NCBI GenBank assembly: GCA_026416975.1
Contig: JAOAEC010000002.1
Coordinates: 1-50,325 of the forward strand
Direction of reading: 5' to 3'
From: Patescibacteria group bacterium
Lineage (GTDB): Bacteria; Patescibacteriota; Microgenomatia; UBA1406; GWC2-37-13
DNA length: 50,325 nucleotides
Position numbers and translations under genes: made by a program. The notes beneath the pieces are model-generated. The model was not told the origin of the DNA. It ran no database searches and was given only the letters and a program-made list of their open reading frames with translations. Every line of letters begins with the position of its first letter. Position 1 is the stretch's first letter. Of this stretch, positions 16,046 through 25,074 are shown piece by piece.

Positions 16046-16945
16046 ATGAGCAAAATTTTTTCTTGGCTGAAAAAAAACAAACTAACCGCTTTTCTTTTAT
16101 TAATAATTCTTTTTCTTCTTTTAAAAAATCGCTCTTCCGTTATACCTTTATATCAAAGAGAAAAGATAAGCTATCCAGCTTCTTCAAAAAGTTTAGGGGT
16201 TGGTGGTGGCGGCAGAGAAGTGTTTCCTGAATTTCAGCCACAAACATCAGCACCGGTGTCAGAAATTAATATTAAGGACAGATTGGTCATCAAAGACTCT
16301 TATTTATCATTGTTAGTAAACGATGTGATTGAAGCACAAAAAGCAGTTATTAAAAAAGCGGAAAGTTTAGGCGGCTATATGGTAAGTTCTAGTTTGGAAC
16401 GACCAGATGAGCTTCCTTCAGCAACAGTAATTGTCCGTGTGCCTTCAAATAAACTAGAAAAAGCCTTAACCTATTTTCGTTCTTTAGGAATTAAGGTAGT
16501 TTTTGAAAATCTTTCCGGCCAGGACGTGACTGATCAATATATTGATGTTGAAAAAAGACTGGAAACTTTAAATAAGACTAAGATTAAATTTGAAAAGATT
16601 TTAGAAGAAACCACTCGTGTTCCTGAGATTTTAGAGGTGCAAAGAGAGTTAATTAATCTTCAGTCTCAAATAGACTCGCTTAAAGGTCAGGAACAATATT
16701 TAAAAGAAAACGCTAAATTAACAAAGATCACTGTTTATTTAGCCAGCGATGAGTTAAGCTTACCTTACGCACCGAGCGAATCTTGGCGACCAAAGGTGAT
16801 TTTCAAACAAGCGGTAAGATCACTTGTTAATAACTTAAGAAAATTAGGCACTTTACTTATCTGGTTAGCGGTTTATTCAGTAGTTTTGGTACCGGTTGGT
16901 TTAGTTAGTTTTTGGGGTTATAAGTTTTTTAAAAAAAGAAAATGA
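16046..16945 (+). CDS. DUF4349-type membrane protein with periplasm-facing coiled coil
   Basis: Unknown function, but the DUF4349 layout is clear. There is an N-terminal anchor (about residues 8-27) and a globular part starting at DRLVIKDSYLSLLVNDV with the signature ESLGGYMVSSS...VRVPSNKLEKAL. A coiled coil follows (DVEKRLETLNKTKIKF through INLQSQIDSLKGQ), and a C-terminal helix (about 268-294) has a basic end. Both termini would be cytoplasmic. It overlaps the ferredoxin gene by ATGA. The alternative out-of-frame ORF at 16012 in the track is a shadow. Confidence 0.8.
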   Translation: MSKIFSWLKKNKLTAFLLLIILFLLLKNRSSVIPLYQREKISYPASSKSLGVGGGGREVFPEFQPQTSAPVSEINIKDRLVIKDSYLSLLVNDVIEAQKAVIKKAESLGGYMVSSSLERPDELPSATVIVRVPSNKLEKALTYFRSLGIKVVFENLSGQDVTDQYIDVEKRLETLNKTKIKFEKILEETTRVPEILEVQRELINLQSQIDSLKGQEQYLKENAKLTKITVYLASDELSLPYAPSESWRPKVIFKQAVRSLVNNLRKLGTLLIWLAVYSVVLVPVGLVSFWGYKFFKKRK

Positions 16946-17136
16946 AGGTTTTGGTTGATAAAAATAAATGTCTTGGTTGCGGTCTTTGCGTTTCTATTGC
17001 TTCGGAGGTTTTTGAGATGGTGGAAGATGGCAAGTCGCAGGTAAAAGAAGGAGCGGATTTGGAAAAAAACAAAGAGTTTATTAAACAAGCAAAAGACAGC
17101 TGTCCAGCCCAAGGGATTGTGGTAGAAGAAGATTAA
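16942..17136 (+). CDS. Small [4Fe-4S] ferredoxin
   Basis: An electron carrier with one cluster: CLGCGLC near the N-terminus and SCPAQGI near the C-terminus provide four cysteines. The VDKNKCLGCGLC start and acidic tail are typical of 60-65 residue Fer4_13-type ferredoxins. Its start overlaps the DUF4349 stop. The obvious partner candidates in the window (radical SAM protein, TrxB-like reductase) are distant, so the partner is unknown. Confidence 0.9.
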   Translation: MKVLVDKNKCLGCGLCVSIASEVFEMVEDGKSQVKEGADLEKNKEFIKQAKDSCPAQGIVVEED

Positions 17137-17138
17137 GA

Positions 17139-18482
17139 CTAAATTAGTTTATTAACGATTTTTTCAAACTCCTTTCCCCGGTGAAACTCGTTGTTAAACA
17201 TGGCAAAGGAAGTTGCTGCTGGAGAAAAAAGAACAAGAGCCTCTTTTTTGATCTTTTGAGCTTCAAGATAGGCTTTTTTTACTGCTTCGCTTAAACTGTT
17301 ATAGATTTTTTGAGAAAGTTTTTCTGGAATTTTTTGTTTTAAAATTGGCAAAATTTCATTTGTAAACGAACCAGCCAAAAGAATAATTTTTTTAATTGAG
17401 GATGTTTTTTCAATTGTCTCTACTAACTGATTAAAAGGAAGATTTTTGCTATTGCCGCCTAAAATTAAAACGATTGGTTTATTGCTAAATCTTTTTAAAG
17501 CAAAAATTGTTGCTGTTGGTGTGGTTGAGGTGGTATCGTTAATAAAGATGATTTTGTTTTTTTTAGCAATTACTTGTTGCCGGCCAGGAAGACCAGAAAA
17601 CTGACTGATGATTTTTTTTGATTTCTCCAAATCAAGTTTTAAAATTTTAGCTAAAGTCAAGACAGCGGCTGCGTTTTCTTGATTATGTTCTCCAGCAAGA
17701 TATTTAAACTGTTCTTGAAAATCAGTTGCCTGATAAAAAAATACTTTTGATTTTGGTTTATCTTGAAGAATAATTGTTTCTAATTTTTTATTGGCGATTA
17801 AAAAATCTTCTTTTTTTTGATAAAGATAAATTGCTTTTTTATCAAATAAATAGTCGTTAAGAGTTGAGTAATAATTTAAATGATCGGGGTAAAAACTAGT
17901 AAAAACAGCAATTTGAGGACTGATTTTTTTCTGATGAAAACCAGATAAAGCCCAAGAAGAAAGCTCAATCACCACCCAGTCGTTTGGTGTTATTTTTTCC
18001 AAAAGAGAGATGGTTGAGGTTTGAGGCAGACCGCCGGCTAAATAAACCGAAAAATTAAAACTTTTTAAAAGTTGGTAAATCATTGCCGTGGTGGTGGATT
18101 TTCCTCTTGTGCCAGTAACACCAATAATTTTTGCCGGGCAGATTGAGCTAAAAAAAGACAGTTCCATCTCAACCGGTATGCCTTTTTTTTGAGCTGCTTT
18201 TATTTCCGGCAGATTCCAGGAAACAGAGGGACCTTTGAAGATAATATCAGCAGTTAAAAAATCAGTTAACTGATGTCGGCCTAAATGAAAAGTAATCGGA
18301 TATTTTTTTAGTTTTTCAATTGATGGTTTAAGCTGATCTTGGGTTTTTTTATCAGTGACAGTGACCTTGGCGTCTAATTTTGAAAAAAACTCTGCCAAAC
18401 CTACTCCACCGCCCAAAAGACCCAAGCCAACAATTAAAACCCTTTTGCCAGAAAAATTTTTTTTCAACTTCTCAAAAATCAT
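17139..18482 (-). CDS. murD: UDP-N-acetylmuramoylalanine--D-glutamate ligase
   Basis: Adds D-Glu to UDP-MurNAc-L-Ala in peptidoglycan precursor synthesis, so this cell makes a peptidoglycan wall. The N-terminal Rossmann domain starts RVLIVGLGLLGGGVGLAEF. The ATP site is GVTGTRGKSTTTAMI, followed by VIELSSWAL and the central HNQENAAAVLTLAKIL. The Mur ligase C-terminal signature is SGLPGRQQVI...FINDTTSTTPTATI, with VLILGGNSKNL. The length of 447 residues is usual. It appears as a lone gene and converges with the ferredoxin gene. Confidence 0.95.
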   Translation of the reverse strand: MIFEKLKKNFSGKRVLIVGLGLLGGGVGLAEFFSKLDAKVTVTDKKTQDQLKPSIEKLKKYPITFHLGRHQLTDFLTADIIFKGPSVSWNLPEIKAAQKKGIPVEMELSFFSSICPAKIIGVTGTRGKSTTTAMIYQLLKSFNFSVYLAGGLPQTSTISLLEKITPNDWVVIELSSWALSGFHQKKISPQIAVFTSFYPDHLNYYSTLNDYLFDKKAIYLYQKKEDFLIANKKLETIILQDKPKSKVFFYQATDFQEQFKYLAGEHNQENAAAVLTLAKILKLDLEKSKKIISQFSGLPGRQQVIAKKNKIIFINDTTSTTPTATIFALKRFSNKPIVLILGGNSKNLPFNQLVETIEKTSSIKKIILLAGSFTNEILPILKQKIPEKLSQKIYNSLSEAVKKAYLEAQKIKKEALVLFSPAATSFAMFNNEFHRGKEFEKIVNKLI

Positions 18483-18816
18483 AAGGATATTTTAACATAG
18501 AACATCTAACGTCTAAAAACTAACATCTAACTTCTAACGTCTAACACTAAGCATTATTTTTATTTTTTTTAATTTTTACTTTTTTTAATTTCTTTAAAAT
18601 TTAATATTTGCTATTTAATATTTTTTTATTAATTTATTAATTTATTGAATAAAAATTGATTTATTAATTTATTAAAAATTAATATTTTTTATTATTTTAT
18701 TTAGCGAGTTTAGAAAGTTTATTATTATTTATTTTATAAGTTTAGCGAGTCTTACGGGTTTTGAGAGTTTAAATTTACTTTTAAAAAACAATGGAGAATT
18801 TTTATTGTTTACACCA
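18483..18816. repeat. AT-rich intergenic region with 7-bp-period repeats
   Basis: No gene was seen. Positions about 18497-18550 hold a degenerate tandem array of TAACNTC units (TAACGTC, TAACATC, TAACTTC). The rest is A/T-only sequence plus a second motif type with GAGTTTA-like units around 18705-18775. Both types recur elsewhere in the window. Confidence 0.75.
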
Positions 18817-19257
18817 TCAATTTTCATCTAATTTCTTTATTCTTCGCAGATATTTTTCTTCGGTTTTTGGAATAGAGGATAAAAAAGCATCAACTAAATT
18901 TTTCGCTTTTTCAAATTCCAGATAATCTGAAGGCAAAGCCAAGATATTAATATGATCATTTTCTCGAATGTGTTTGACCTGTTCAATTTCAAAACCAATA
19001 CCACAGCGTATTCCTTTAAATCGGTTAACAGCAATAGCTACACCGACGCCTGAACCACAGATAACAATTCCCAAAAAATCTTTTGGATTTTGAAGAACCG
19101 CTTGAGCGACTTTTTTAGCAAAGTCTGGATAGTCGTCCAAAGGATCATATTGATAGTTACCTAAATCTTCAATTCGGATATCTTTTTCTTGAAGATACTC
19201 AATAATTTTGTTTTTTAACTCAAAACCCCGGTGATCGGCGGCGATAAAGATGGTCAT
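18817..19257 (-). CDS. rpiB: Ribose-5-phosphate isomerase B family
   Basis: Interconverts ribose-5-P and ribulose-5-P. AADHRGFELK, DYPDFA and the catalytic-Cys motif VICGSGVGVAIAVNRFKGIR are clear, and 146 residues is the normal size. The block normally read as HNDxN before NVL is NDHIN here, so the His of that motif is shifted or missing. Activity on another sugar phosphate (LacA/B-like) is possible. Together with Rpe it suggests a partial non-oxidative pentose phosphate route. Confidence 0.9.
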   Translation of the reverse strand: MTIFIAADHRGFELKNKIIEYLQEKDIRIEDLGNYQYDPLDDYPDFAKKVAQAVLQNPKDFLGIVICGSGVGVAIAVNRFKGIRCGIGFEIEQVKHIRENDHINILALPSDYLEFEKAKNLVDAFLSSIPKTEEKYLRRIKKLDEN

Positions 19258-19424
19258 AAAAAAAGTATAACATAAATAAAAAATCCTAAATCCAAAATTC
19301 TAAGCTCTAAACAAATTTTTTTTAAATTCTAATCCGTTTGCTGAGACTAAACTTTAAACAATAAACAATTCTTAATTTTTAATTACTAATTACTGATTTA
19401 TTGTTTTTAATAAAAAATAATGAC

Positions 19425-19465
19425 TATAATAGACGTTAGACGTTATACGTTTCAAGTTAAATTTT
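19425..19465 (+). promoter_or_regulatory. -10 box and repeat-built leader of tatD
   Basis: TATAAT at 19425-19430 is followed by exactly five 7-nt units (AGACGTT, AGACGTT, ATACGTT, TCAAGTT, AAATTTT) and then the ATG at 19466. The whole transcribed leader would be repeat sequence. Confidence 0.6.
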
Positions 19466-20329
19466 ATGTTTGACACCCATTGTCATTTGAATTTTAAAGC
19501 TTTTAAAAACAGAGTGAAAGAGGTAATTGAGGAAGCGAAAAAAGCCGGAGTTAATTATTTTGTGGTTCCGGGGAGCGATGTTGAGACCTCAAAAAAAGCA
19601 GTTGAGATTGCCAAAAACTACAGCAATGTTTATGCGGCGGTTGGAATTCATCCGCACCATACATATCAATATCAAGAATCAAATAGTAAAAATCAAAAAA
19701 TATTAAAAATAAAAATGGAAAAAGATTTAAAAGAAATAGAAAATTTACTGATTAATGAGACTAAAAAAGTAATAGCGGTTGGGGAGATAGGAATAGATCG
19801 TTATTATTATCGAAATAGCAAGTATTCAAAATATGTGATTAGCCCGGAATTTGTAGCCTTACAGAAAATAGCCTTTTTTGAGCAGTTAAAATTGGCAGAA
19901 AAGTATCAAAAAGCGGTGATTATTCATAATCGTCAGGCAAAAAAGGAGTTGCTTGATGTCTTGTTGGAAGCTAAACGTTTAAAATTAAAAATTAAAGGAA
20001 TGGTTTTTCATTGCTGTGAGCCCGATGATGATCTGCTTAATTTTGCTCTTAAAAACAAAATTTTTATTGGTGTTGATGGCGATCTTTGTTATTCAAAAAG
20101 AAAACAATCATTTGTTAAAAATATTCCTTTAGAACTTTTAGTTTTAGAGACAGACTCTCCCTTTTTATCACCAAAAAAAGAGTTTTTGCCCAATGGTAAA
20201 CAGGTTCCAAATGAGCCAAAAAATCTTCAGTTAATTGTCAGTCAGATAGCGAAAATTATTAATAAAAAAGAAGATGAGATAAAAATCATTACCACGAAAA
20301 ACGCTAAAAAACTTTTTAATCTTGATTGA
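19466..20329 (+). CDS. tatD: TatD-family metal-dependent DNase
   Basis: A TIM-barrel hydrolase of the amidohydrolase-like TatD family (3'-5' DNase). Metal-site motifs are present: FDTHCHLNF, VGEIGIDRYYY, VIIHNRQAKKEL, VFHCCEPD and LETDSPFLSP. Residues about 68-92 (NSKNQKILKIKMEKDLKEIEN) are a Lys/Asn-rich insert between VGIHPHHT and the next helix. They look like translated 7-bp repeat sequence. The length of 287 residues is slightly above the usual 255-265, consistent with that insert. Confidence 0.93.
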   Translation: MFDTHCHLNFKAFKNRVKEVIEEAKKAGVNYFVVPGSDVETSKKAVEIAKNYSNVYAAVGIHPHHTYQYQESNSKNQKILKIKMEKDLKEIENLLINETKKVIAVGEIGIDRYYYRNSKYSKYVISPEFVALQKIAFFEQLKLAEKYQKAVIIHNRQAKKELLDVLLEAKRLKLKIKGMVFHCCEPDDDLLNFALKNKIFIGVDGDLCYSKRKQSFVKNIPLELLVLETDSPFLSPKKEFLPNGKQVPNEPKNLQLIVSQIAKIINKKEDEIKIITTKNAKKLFNLD

Positions 20330-21364
20330 TTATTTTTTTAATTCTATAATCTCTTGAAATTGTTTTTTAAAAACCTCTTGTTTGAAAAAATTAGCTCTTT
20401 TTGAAGCCTCAAAACCCAATTTGTCTTTTAATTGGGGATTAAAATAAATCTCGCCGATTTTATTGGCAATATCATTTAGATTGTTATGGTCGCAAAACCA
20501 AGCGCCTTGGTTACCTGAGATTTCTTTTAAAACCGGAATTTCAGATAAAACTGAAGGACAACTTTGGGAAGCAGCTTCTAAATAAGAAAAACCAAATCCT
20601 TCATCGCGCGATATCAATATATTGACTTTTGCTTGTTGATAAAGTTTTAACAGCTTTAAATCATCAACAAAACCTAGAAAAATAAATCTCTTGTCGTCTT
20701 TTGTTTCTTCTAAAAACTGCCTTAACTCTTTTTGCCAAGGATGAGAAAAATTTTCAATTTTCAATTTCCAATTTTCAAAGACTTTTCCAACAAAGACACA
20801 GCTTACATTAATGATTTTTATCGCCTTAGCTAAGTTAACTAAGTTTTTATTCCAGGTAGCATCGCCAACATAGAGACAAAAATTTTCAATTTCAAATTTC
20901 CAATCATTAATTGGTTTTTTTTCAAAAAAAATTTTCGGTAAACAAGGATAAATAATTTTTATTTTTTTGTCGGAAATTTTTAGAATCTTAACTATATCTT
21001 TTTTACTCGCCTGAGAGTCAGTGATAATTAAATCATAGTTTTTTAAAGCCAGTTTGTTTAAAAAAAAATTTAACTTGCCTTTTATGCCAAGAGGAAAAAT
21101 TTGAGGATATTTTAAAGGAATTAGGTCGTGGATCACCGCAATTTGTTTTTCAGCTAATCGTTTGAGGGTAAAAGGCGGTTGAAGAAAATTAAAAAAAGGA
21201 TTAATAAAAACCTCTGATTTTAAATTTAAATTTTTGATCTCTGATTTATTTAAGTAATGCCAAGAGGGAAAGTTTTCTTTAAGAATTTGCAAATATCTAC
21301 CAACACCGCGAACTTTTGATTGAGGATCAGAAGCGGTTGGGTCAAAGACAAAGACTTTTGTCAT
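20330..21364 (-). CDS. GT4-family glycosyltransferase
   Basis: A retaining GT-B glycosyltransferase, probably cytoplasmic and acting in surface polysaccharide synthesis. The C-terminal nucleotide-sugar domain shows FCLYVGDATWNKNL, FIFLGFVDDLKLLKLYQQAKVNILISRDEGFGFSYLEAAS and CPSVLSEIPVLKEISG (the E-x7-E region). The N-terminal half carries IAVIHDLIPLKYP. Two short segments (NDWKFEIENF, ENWKLKIENF) look like translated repeat tracts. The length of 344 residues is ordinary. The acceptor is unknown. It is divergent from the 21421 gene. Confidence 0.88.
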   Translation of the reverse strand: MTKVFVFDPTASDPQSKVRGVGRYLQILKENFPSWHYLNKSEIKNLNLKSEVFINPFFNFLQPPFTLKRLAEKQIAVIHDLIPLKYPQIFPLGIKGKLNFFLNKLALKNYDLIITDSQASKKDIVKILKISDKKIKIIYPCLPKIFFEKKPINDWKFEIENFCLYVGDATWNKNLVNLAKAIKIINVSCVFVGKVFENWKLKIENFSHPWQKELRQFLEETKDDKRFIFLGFVDDLKLLKLYQQAKVNILISRDEGFGFSYLEAASQSCPSVLSEIPVLKEISGNQGAWFCDHNNLNDIANKIGEIYFNPQLKDKLGFEASKRANFFKQEVFKKQFQEIIELKK

Positions 21365-21408
21365 AGGATAATTTTAACAAAGAAGAGATAAAAAAATAGC
21401 CAGTTTTG

Positions 21409-21414
21409 TATAAT
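21409..21414 (+). promoter_or_regulatory. -10 box implying leaderless translation
   Basis: TATAAT is followed by TTGTCT and then ATG at 21421. The ORF track's TTG start at 21406 lies inside this box and is therefore unlikely. Confidence 0.55.
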
Positions 21415-21420
21415 TTGTCT

Positions 21421-22116
21421 ATGCCAAAAATTTTTTTAAGTTTAAGACAAGTACAAAGGTTAGTAATAGAAAATCGTTATCAAGTAGAGAAAAAAAACAC
21501 AACAACGATTTTTTTTCCTGGTGGTGATTTAGGAGAGTTGGCGTTGATTTTTTCCACCGCCAATAACTATGGTTTTTCTGTTAATCAAAAAAAAGTCTAT
21601 CAGGTTTTAACTAAAGTTTTAGGAAGCAAAGAAATTTTTTTTCCTGAAGACGGTAGTTTTATTTTTGATTTTTTTCAAAGATCAAAAAGTTATGGTTTAG
21701 TTAAGAGAGACATTGATTTTTTAAAAACAAAAACCGAAAAAATCGTCTCTGAAAAAAAACTTAACCAGTTTCAATCGGCTTTATTAATTGTTTATGGTGA
21801 AAAATGGAGTGTTTATTCTCAGTCGTTAATTGAAGTTGATAATGAAAGAAAAGAAAAAATACCTGTTTCGGTTTTTGTTTTTCACCAAAGTTTGGTTGAT
21901 AAACAACATCGAAAACTTTGTCAGTATCTGATTAAAGAAAAAGCAGTCAGACTTTATCCGGGTTGCGATGAAGAATATCTATATCAGGTATTATCAACTG
22001 AATCAGAAAACTTTCTTTTTGAGGGATTAAAAGAAAACTATCAAGGTTTGCCGATATTTAAAGTTAAGTTTAACGAAAAAGGAGAGTTTGAGGTTGAGGA
22101 GATGGGAAAGATATGA
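21421..22116 (+). CDS. Conserved-looking hypothetical protein (231 aa)
   Basis: Not recognised. The product is soluble with mixed helix and strand and no membrane segment: FPGGDLGELALIFSTANNYGF at about 30-50, a Lys/Phe-rich middle, and YPGCDEEYLYQVLSTESENFLFEGL near 185-205. The ATG at 21421 is preferred over the upstream TTG because the promoter -10 box covers the latter. The neighbours (GT4 and ThyX) give no functional link. Confidence 0.6.
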   Translation: MPKIFLSLRQVQRLVIENRYQVEKKNTTTIFFPGGDLGELALIFSTANNYGFSVNQKKVYQVLTKVLGSKEIFFPEDGSFIFDFFQRSKSYGLVKRDIDFLKTKTEKIVSEKKLNQFQSALLIVYGEKWSVYSQSLIEVDNERKEKIPVSVFVFHQSLVDKQHRKLCQYLIKEKAVRLYPGCDEEYLYQVLSTESENFLFEGLKENYQGLPIFKVKFNEKGEFEVEEMGKI

Positions 22117-22225
22117 TAAAAATTTCTAATTTCTAATGTCCAATTCTTAATTTTTAAACGAAAAAAGACAAACGTATTTTGGCCAATAGTTGAGATAGTT
22201 TTACTTCTTAACTTGGAGTTAACAG

Positions 22226-23767
22226 TTAGGGAGTTAAAATTATTTTGTGAAAGTCTTCATCATAGTTTTTAACTGTTGTCTTTATTAAAGGACAAAACTT
22301 GGTTTCATGGCAAAAACCAGTTGTTTGGCACTTGACGGCAATGGCTTCAGCCAATTCTGGCAGCCCCTCTTTTTCTAAAATTTTTTTAATTGCCAAAACC
22401 TCTTCCCAGGTGAGTTTTTTTAACTCCGGCTCAACTGTTGAGCAAAGCCGGGTTGGATAATAGCCGGAAATCAGATTATAAAGATTGTATTTTTGTAAAA
22501 CATTGATTTTGAGAGAGCGAGGAATAATGAAAAGAGAAGAGGGTCTGTCAATTCCCAAATTAATTAGCTCTTGATAAGTTTTTAAAGAAGAGGCTAAAAT
22601 TTGAGAGTACTTTTTTAGATAAGAAGGATTATTTTTAATGGTTGTTGGGATGGAGAAAAATTTTTCCGCGGTTTTTGGATTTTTTTTAATTTCGCTAATT
22701 TTATGCAGGGCTTTTTCTACCATATAGTAAATTGACTCAACAATCTGTGGAACGGTTCGGTGTCTTTTTTTCTCGCCCCAAACCCGCCAGGCGCAGGAAG
22801 AGTAGATCAAAAACTCAACATTTAAGTTATAATCACGAGCTAATTTTCTTCTTAAGGCTAAAGTTTTTCGCCAGTCTTTTAAAATGGTTTCTTTTTTTTG
22901 GCTAATTTTTTTGGTAGTTTCAATTAGTTTTTTTAACTCTTTTTTAAAGTTTCTGGTTTTTATTAGTTGATAATCAATAATTTTTGAGCCAGAAGGGGTG
23001 CTAATTTTGCCTTTTTCTTTTTCTAATTCTCTGACTAAGTTAGAGTCAGCAGGATTTTTAAAGATGTTTGGATAAGGATAGATATCGCGAGGAGCTAAAA
23101 AGCGGGTTTTTAAAAGATTGGCAATTCCCAATTTTTCCCCCTCTTTTTTAACCGCTTCTAAAAAAAGTTTTCCTTCTTCCGGCAACCAGTCTTTTTCCAT
23201 CTGATACTCCCGCCAAAAACCAACAACCGACTCAACCGGTAAAACCATTATCCCGGTTCCATAAATTCCATACTGAAGGATTTTTGAAGCTTCATCTTTT
23301 ATGACATTCTCTTTTAATAAAAAGTTAAAAAAGTTAATGATTTCCTCTGCTTGTCTTTGATAAATTTTTTTTGCTTTTTGATTTTTTAAAATTGAGGAAG
23401 AATAAACAATGTCTTCAACGGTTGTTTCTGTTCGCCGGCCTGAAGCCATTAATGAAGAGGAAAAAATTATTCCGGTTAGCATTGAGTCTAAAAACTTGCT
23501 TCCTTCAAAATAAAAGGCAATTGTTGGCGTAGTGGCAATTGAGGCATGACCGCGAAGAGAAGAATGGTTTAAAATTGCTTGAGTTTTTTTTTCAATAGAC
23601 TGGCCTTTTTCTACTGCTTCTTGCCAAAGTTGTTTGACCGTCTTACCTTTGAAGGTTAAAAGCGCTGAAAAAGCAGCTATTTGTTCTGGGGTTAAAACGC
23701 CGTCTTTATCTGTTAAAACTGGAATTGTTCCTAAAAACCGAATTTTAAAATCAGTTGTTTTTAACAT
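22226..23767 (-). CDS. thyX: Long ThyX-like FAD-dependent thymidylate synthase
   Basis: Predicted to methylate dUMP to dTMP using FAD, NADPH and methylene-tetrahydrofolate. The N-terminal half has GHASIATTPTIAFYFEG and the SGRRTE region (family Arg/Glu). The C-terminal half has AWRVWGEKKRHRTVPQIVESIYYM, close to the ThyX signature RHRxxSxN but with PQI in place of the S-x-N. At 513 residues it is about twice a classical ThyX and looks like two ThyX-homologous halves, a form seen in CPR. The late segment GYYPTRLCSTVEPELKK may close the active site. It is 11 nt from the dCTP deaminase-like gene and clearly operonic with it. Confidence 0.8.
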   Translation of the reverse strand: MLKTTDFKIRFLGTIPVLTDKDGVLTPEQIAAFSALLTFKGKTVKQLWQEAVEKGQSIEKKTQAILNHSSLRGHASIATTPTIAFYFEGSKFLDSMLTGIIFSSSLMASGRRTETTVEDIVYSSSILKNQKAKKIYQRQAEEIINFFNFLLKENVIKDEASKILQYGIYGTGIMVLPVESVVGFWREYQMEKDWLPEEGKLFLEAVKKEGEKLGIANLLKTRFLAPRDIYPYPNIFKNPADSNLVRELEKEKGKISTPSGSKIIDYQLIKTRNFKKELKKLIETTKKISQKKETILKDWRKTLALRRKLARDYNLNVEFLIYSSCAWRVWGEKKRHRTVPQIVESIYYMVEKALHKISEIKKNPKTAEKFFSIPTTIKNNPSYLKKYSQILASSLKTYQELINLGIDRPSSLFIIPRSLKINVLQKYNLYNLISGYYPTRLCSTVEPELKKLTWEEVLAIKKILEKEGLPELAEAIAVKCQTTGFCHETKFCPLIKTTVKNYDEDFHKIILTP

Positions 23768-23778
23768 TTTTTGGAAAT

Positions 23779-24318
23779 TTAAACTTGTTTTTCTTTTTTT
23801 TCAGTGGTGACTCGTCCGCCTTGCCATTGACCGCGGTATTTTTCACCGCCGCCGTCAACCCAGTGAAAGACCGCAAAGACAAAACGGGCACCTAACTCAA
23901 GTTCAACCGGAACCGGACCCTCATTCTTTAAACCAAAGGTTAGTTTTCCTTGATATCCTGGTTGAGCAATGCCAGTGCGCAAAAATAAACCAGAGCGAAA
24001 GGTGGTGGTTCGGGGGATAAAAACAGCACAAATATCAAGAGGTAAATTTATTTTTTCAATGGTAGTTACCAGATAGTATTCACCTGGCTCAAAAATAAAA
24101 CTTTGTTTCTTTTGTGGATCATATTTAGCTAAGAGTTCAATTGCTGGAGTTTGTCTTTCCTCAATCCCTAAAAATGCCTTTCCTTTTATTTGATAAACCT
24201 CACCCAAACGCAGATCAAAACCTGCTCCTTCGGGATTGGTTAACTCGCGCTTAGCTAAATTTTCAACCAGATTAATTTCTTTAACTAGTTTGAGCAGTTT
24301 TTTGGGGCCGATGACCAT
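23779..24318 (-). CDS. dcd: dCTP deaminase / dUTPase family protein
   Basis: A trimeric nucleotide hydrolase or deaminase producing dUTP or dUMP. The family fold is visible in GAGFDLRLGEVYQIKG, FIFEPGEYYLVTT, FIPRTTTFRSGLFLRTGIAQPGYQGKLTFGLKNEGP (core motifs) and the C-terminal EKYRGQWQGGRV, typical of dCTP deaminases. The length of 179 residues fits. The Glu used for deamination and the dUTPase/deaminase split cannot be settled by eye. It lies directly upstream of thyX and near ndk, giving a deoxyuridylate-to-dTTP cluster. Confidence 0.85.
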   Translation of the reverse strand: MVIGPKKLLKLVKEINLVENLAKRELTNPEGAGFDLRLGEVYQIKGKAFLGIEERQTPAIELLAKYDPQKKQSFIFEPGEYYLVTTIEKINLPLDICAVFIPRTTTFRSGLFLRTGIAQPGYQGKLTFGLKNEGPVPVELELGARFVFAVFHWVDGGGEKYRGQWQGGRVTTEKKEKQV

Positions 24319-24324
24319 AAAAAA

Positions 24325-24385
24325 ATTTAAAATTAAAAATTAAAAATTCAAAATGACAATGAAAAATTTAAAATTTTATTTTTGA
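24325..24385. repeat. 7-bp-period A/T repeat between ndk and the dcd-like gene
   Basis: Units such as ATTAAAA, ATTAAAA, ATTCAAA and ATGACAA follow each other at 7-bp spacing. The same wording occurs inside queA, trxB and fmt coding regions. Confidence 0.65.
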
Positions 24386-24390
24386 ATTTT

Positions 24391-24987
24391 TTATAGCATT
24401 ACTAACTCTTCTATTCTTTGATAAGAAACAATTTCTTCTTTTGAAAACCAAAGAGGGATTTCGTAGGTAGCTTCTTCTTTTGAGCCGGAGGCATGAACTA
24501 AATTTTTAATCGCCCGTTTTTGGGTGTTGGCTAAAGCTGATGAGTCAAAAGCCAGATCGCCTCGGATACTGCCACACTCAGCTTTAAAAGGTAAAGTATT
24601 ACCAGCAACTTTTCTAACTAAAGAAACTGCCAAGGGTCCTTGCCAAACCATCGCCACTACTGGATCAGAAGTGAGATACTCAATTAACCATTCTCTAATC
24701 ATTAAACCAATTTTGTGAGGATTATCAGTGCCAAGCATTTTTATTGGATCAAGGCCAACTTCTTGATAGTTTTCTAAAGTTTTCTTACCCATTCCTTCGA
24801 TAAACTCTTTTCTGTCTTTGGGATAGTGTTTTTCTGCCAGTGCTTTTGAAGGTTTAATCATTTTTAATGCCACCAGTTTTAAGCCGGTTGTCTCCAGTCT
24901 TTTAATGATTTCCCCAACCAACCCTCTTTTTACTCCATCGGGTTTGACTAAAATTAAGGTTTGTTCGATCAAATCTTCAACTAACAT
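24391..24987 (-). CDS. ndk: Nucleoside diphosphate kinase, extended form
   Basis: Phosphorylates NDPs and dNDPs using ATP through a phospho-His. TLILVKPDGVKRGLVGEIIKRLE starts the fold, AMVWQGPLAVSLVRKVAGNT provides the conserved core and NLVHASGSKEEATYEIPLWF holds the catalytic His. About 40 extra residues around EGMGKKTLENYQEVGLDPIKML make it longer than the usual 140-150. An inner ATG (MLVEDLIEQTL) is chosen over the ORF-track start, because the 13 residues before it do not look like the family. Confidence 0.92.
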   Translation of the reverse strand: MLVEDLIEQTLILVKPDGVKRGLVGEIIKRLETTGLKLVALKMIKPSKALAEKHYPKDRKEFIEGMGKKTLENYQEVGLDPIKMLGTDNPHKIGLMIREWLIEYLTSDPVVAMVWQGPLAVSLVRKVAGNTLPFKAECGSIRGDLAFDSSALANTQKRAIKNLVHASGSKEEATYEIPLWFSKEEIVSYQRIEELVML

Positions 24988-25074
24988 ATTATTTAAAATT
25001 GTAAAGGAGAGTTTATGAAAAATCAATGAGTTTTTTATAAAAATCGGTTAATATTATTATAGACAATTTTTATT

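Noticed and set aside
16012-16230. 72-aa ORF at the start of the DUF4349 gene
   Set aside because: Overlaps the anchored DUF4349 protein in another frame. The latter has clear helices and family sequence, so the short frame is a shadow.
18497-18550. CRISPR array in the TAACNTC tract
   Set aside because: Units are 7 bp and directly tandem with no spacers, and no cas genes are present.
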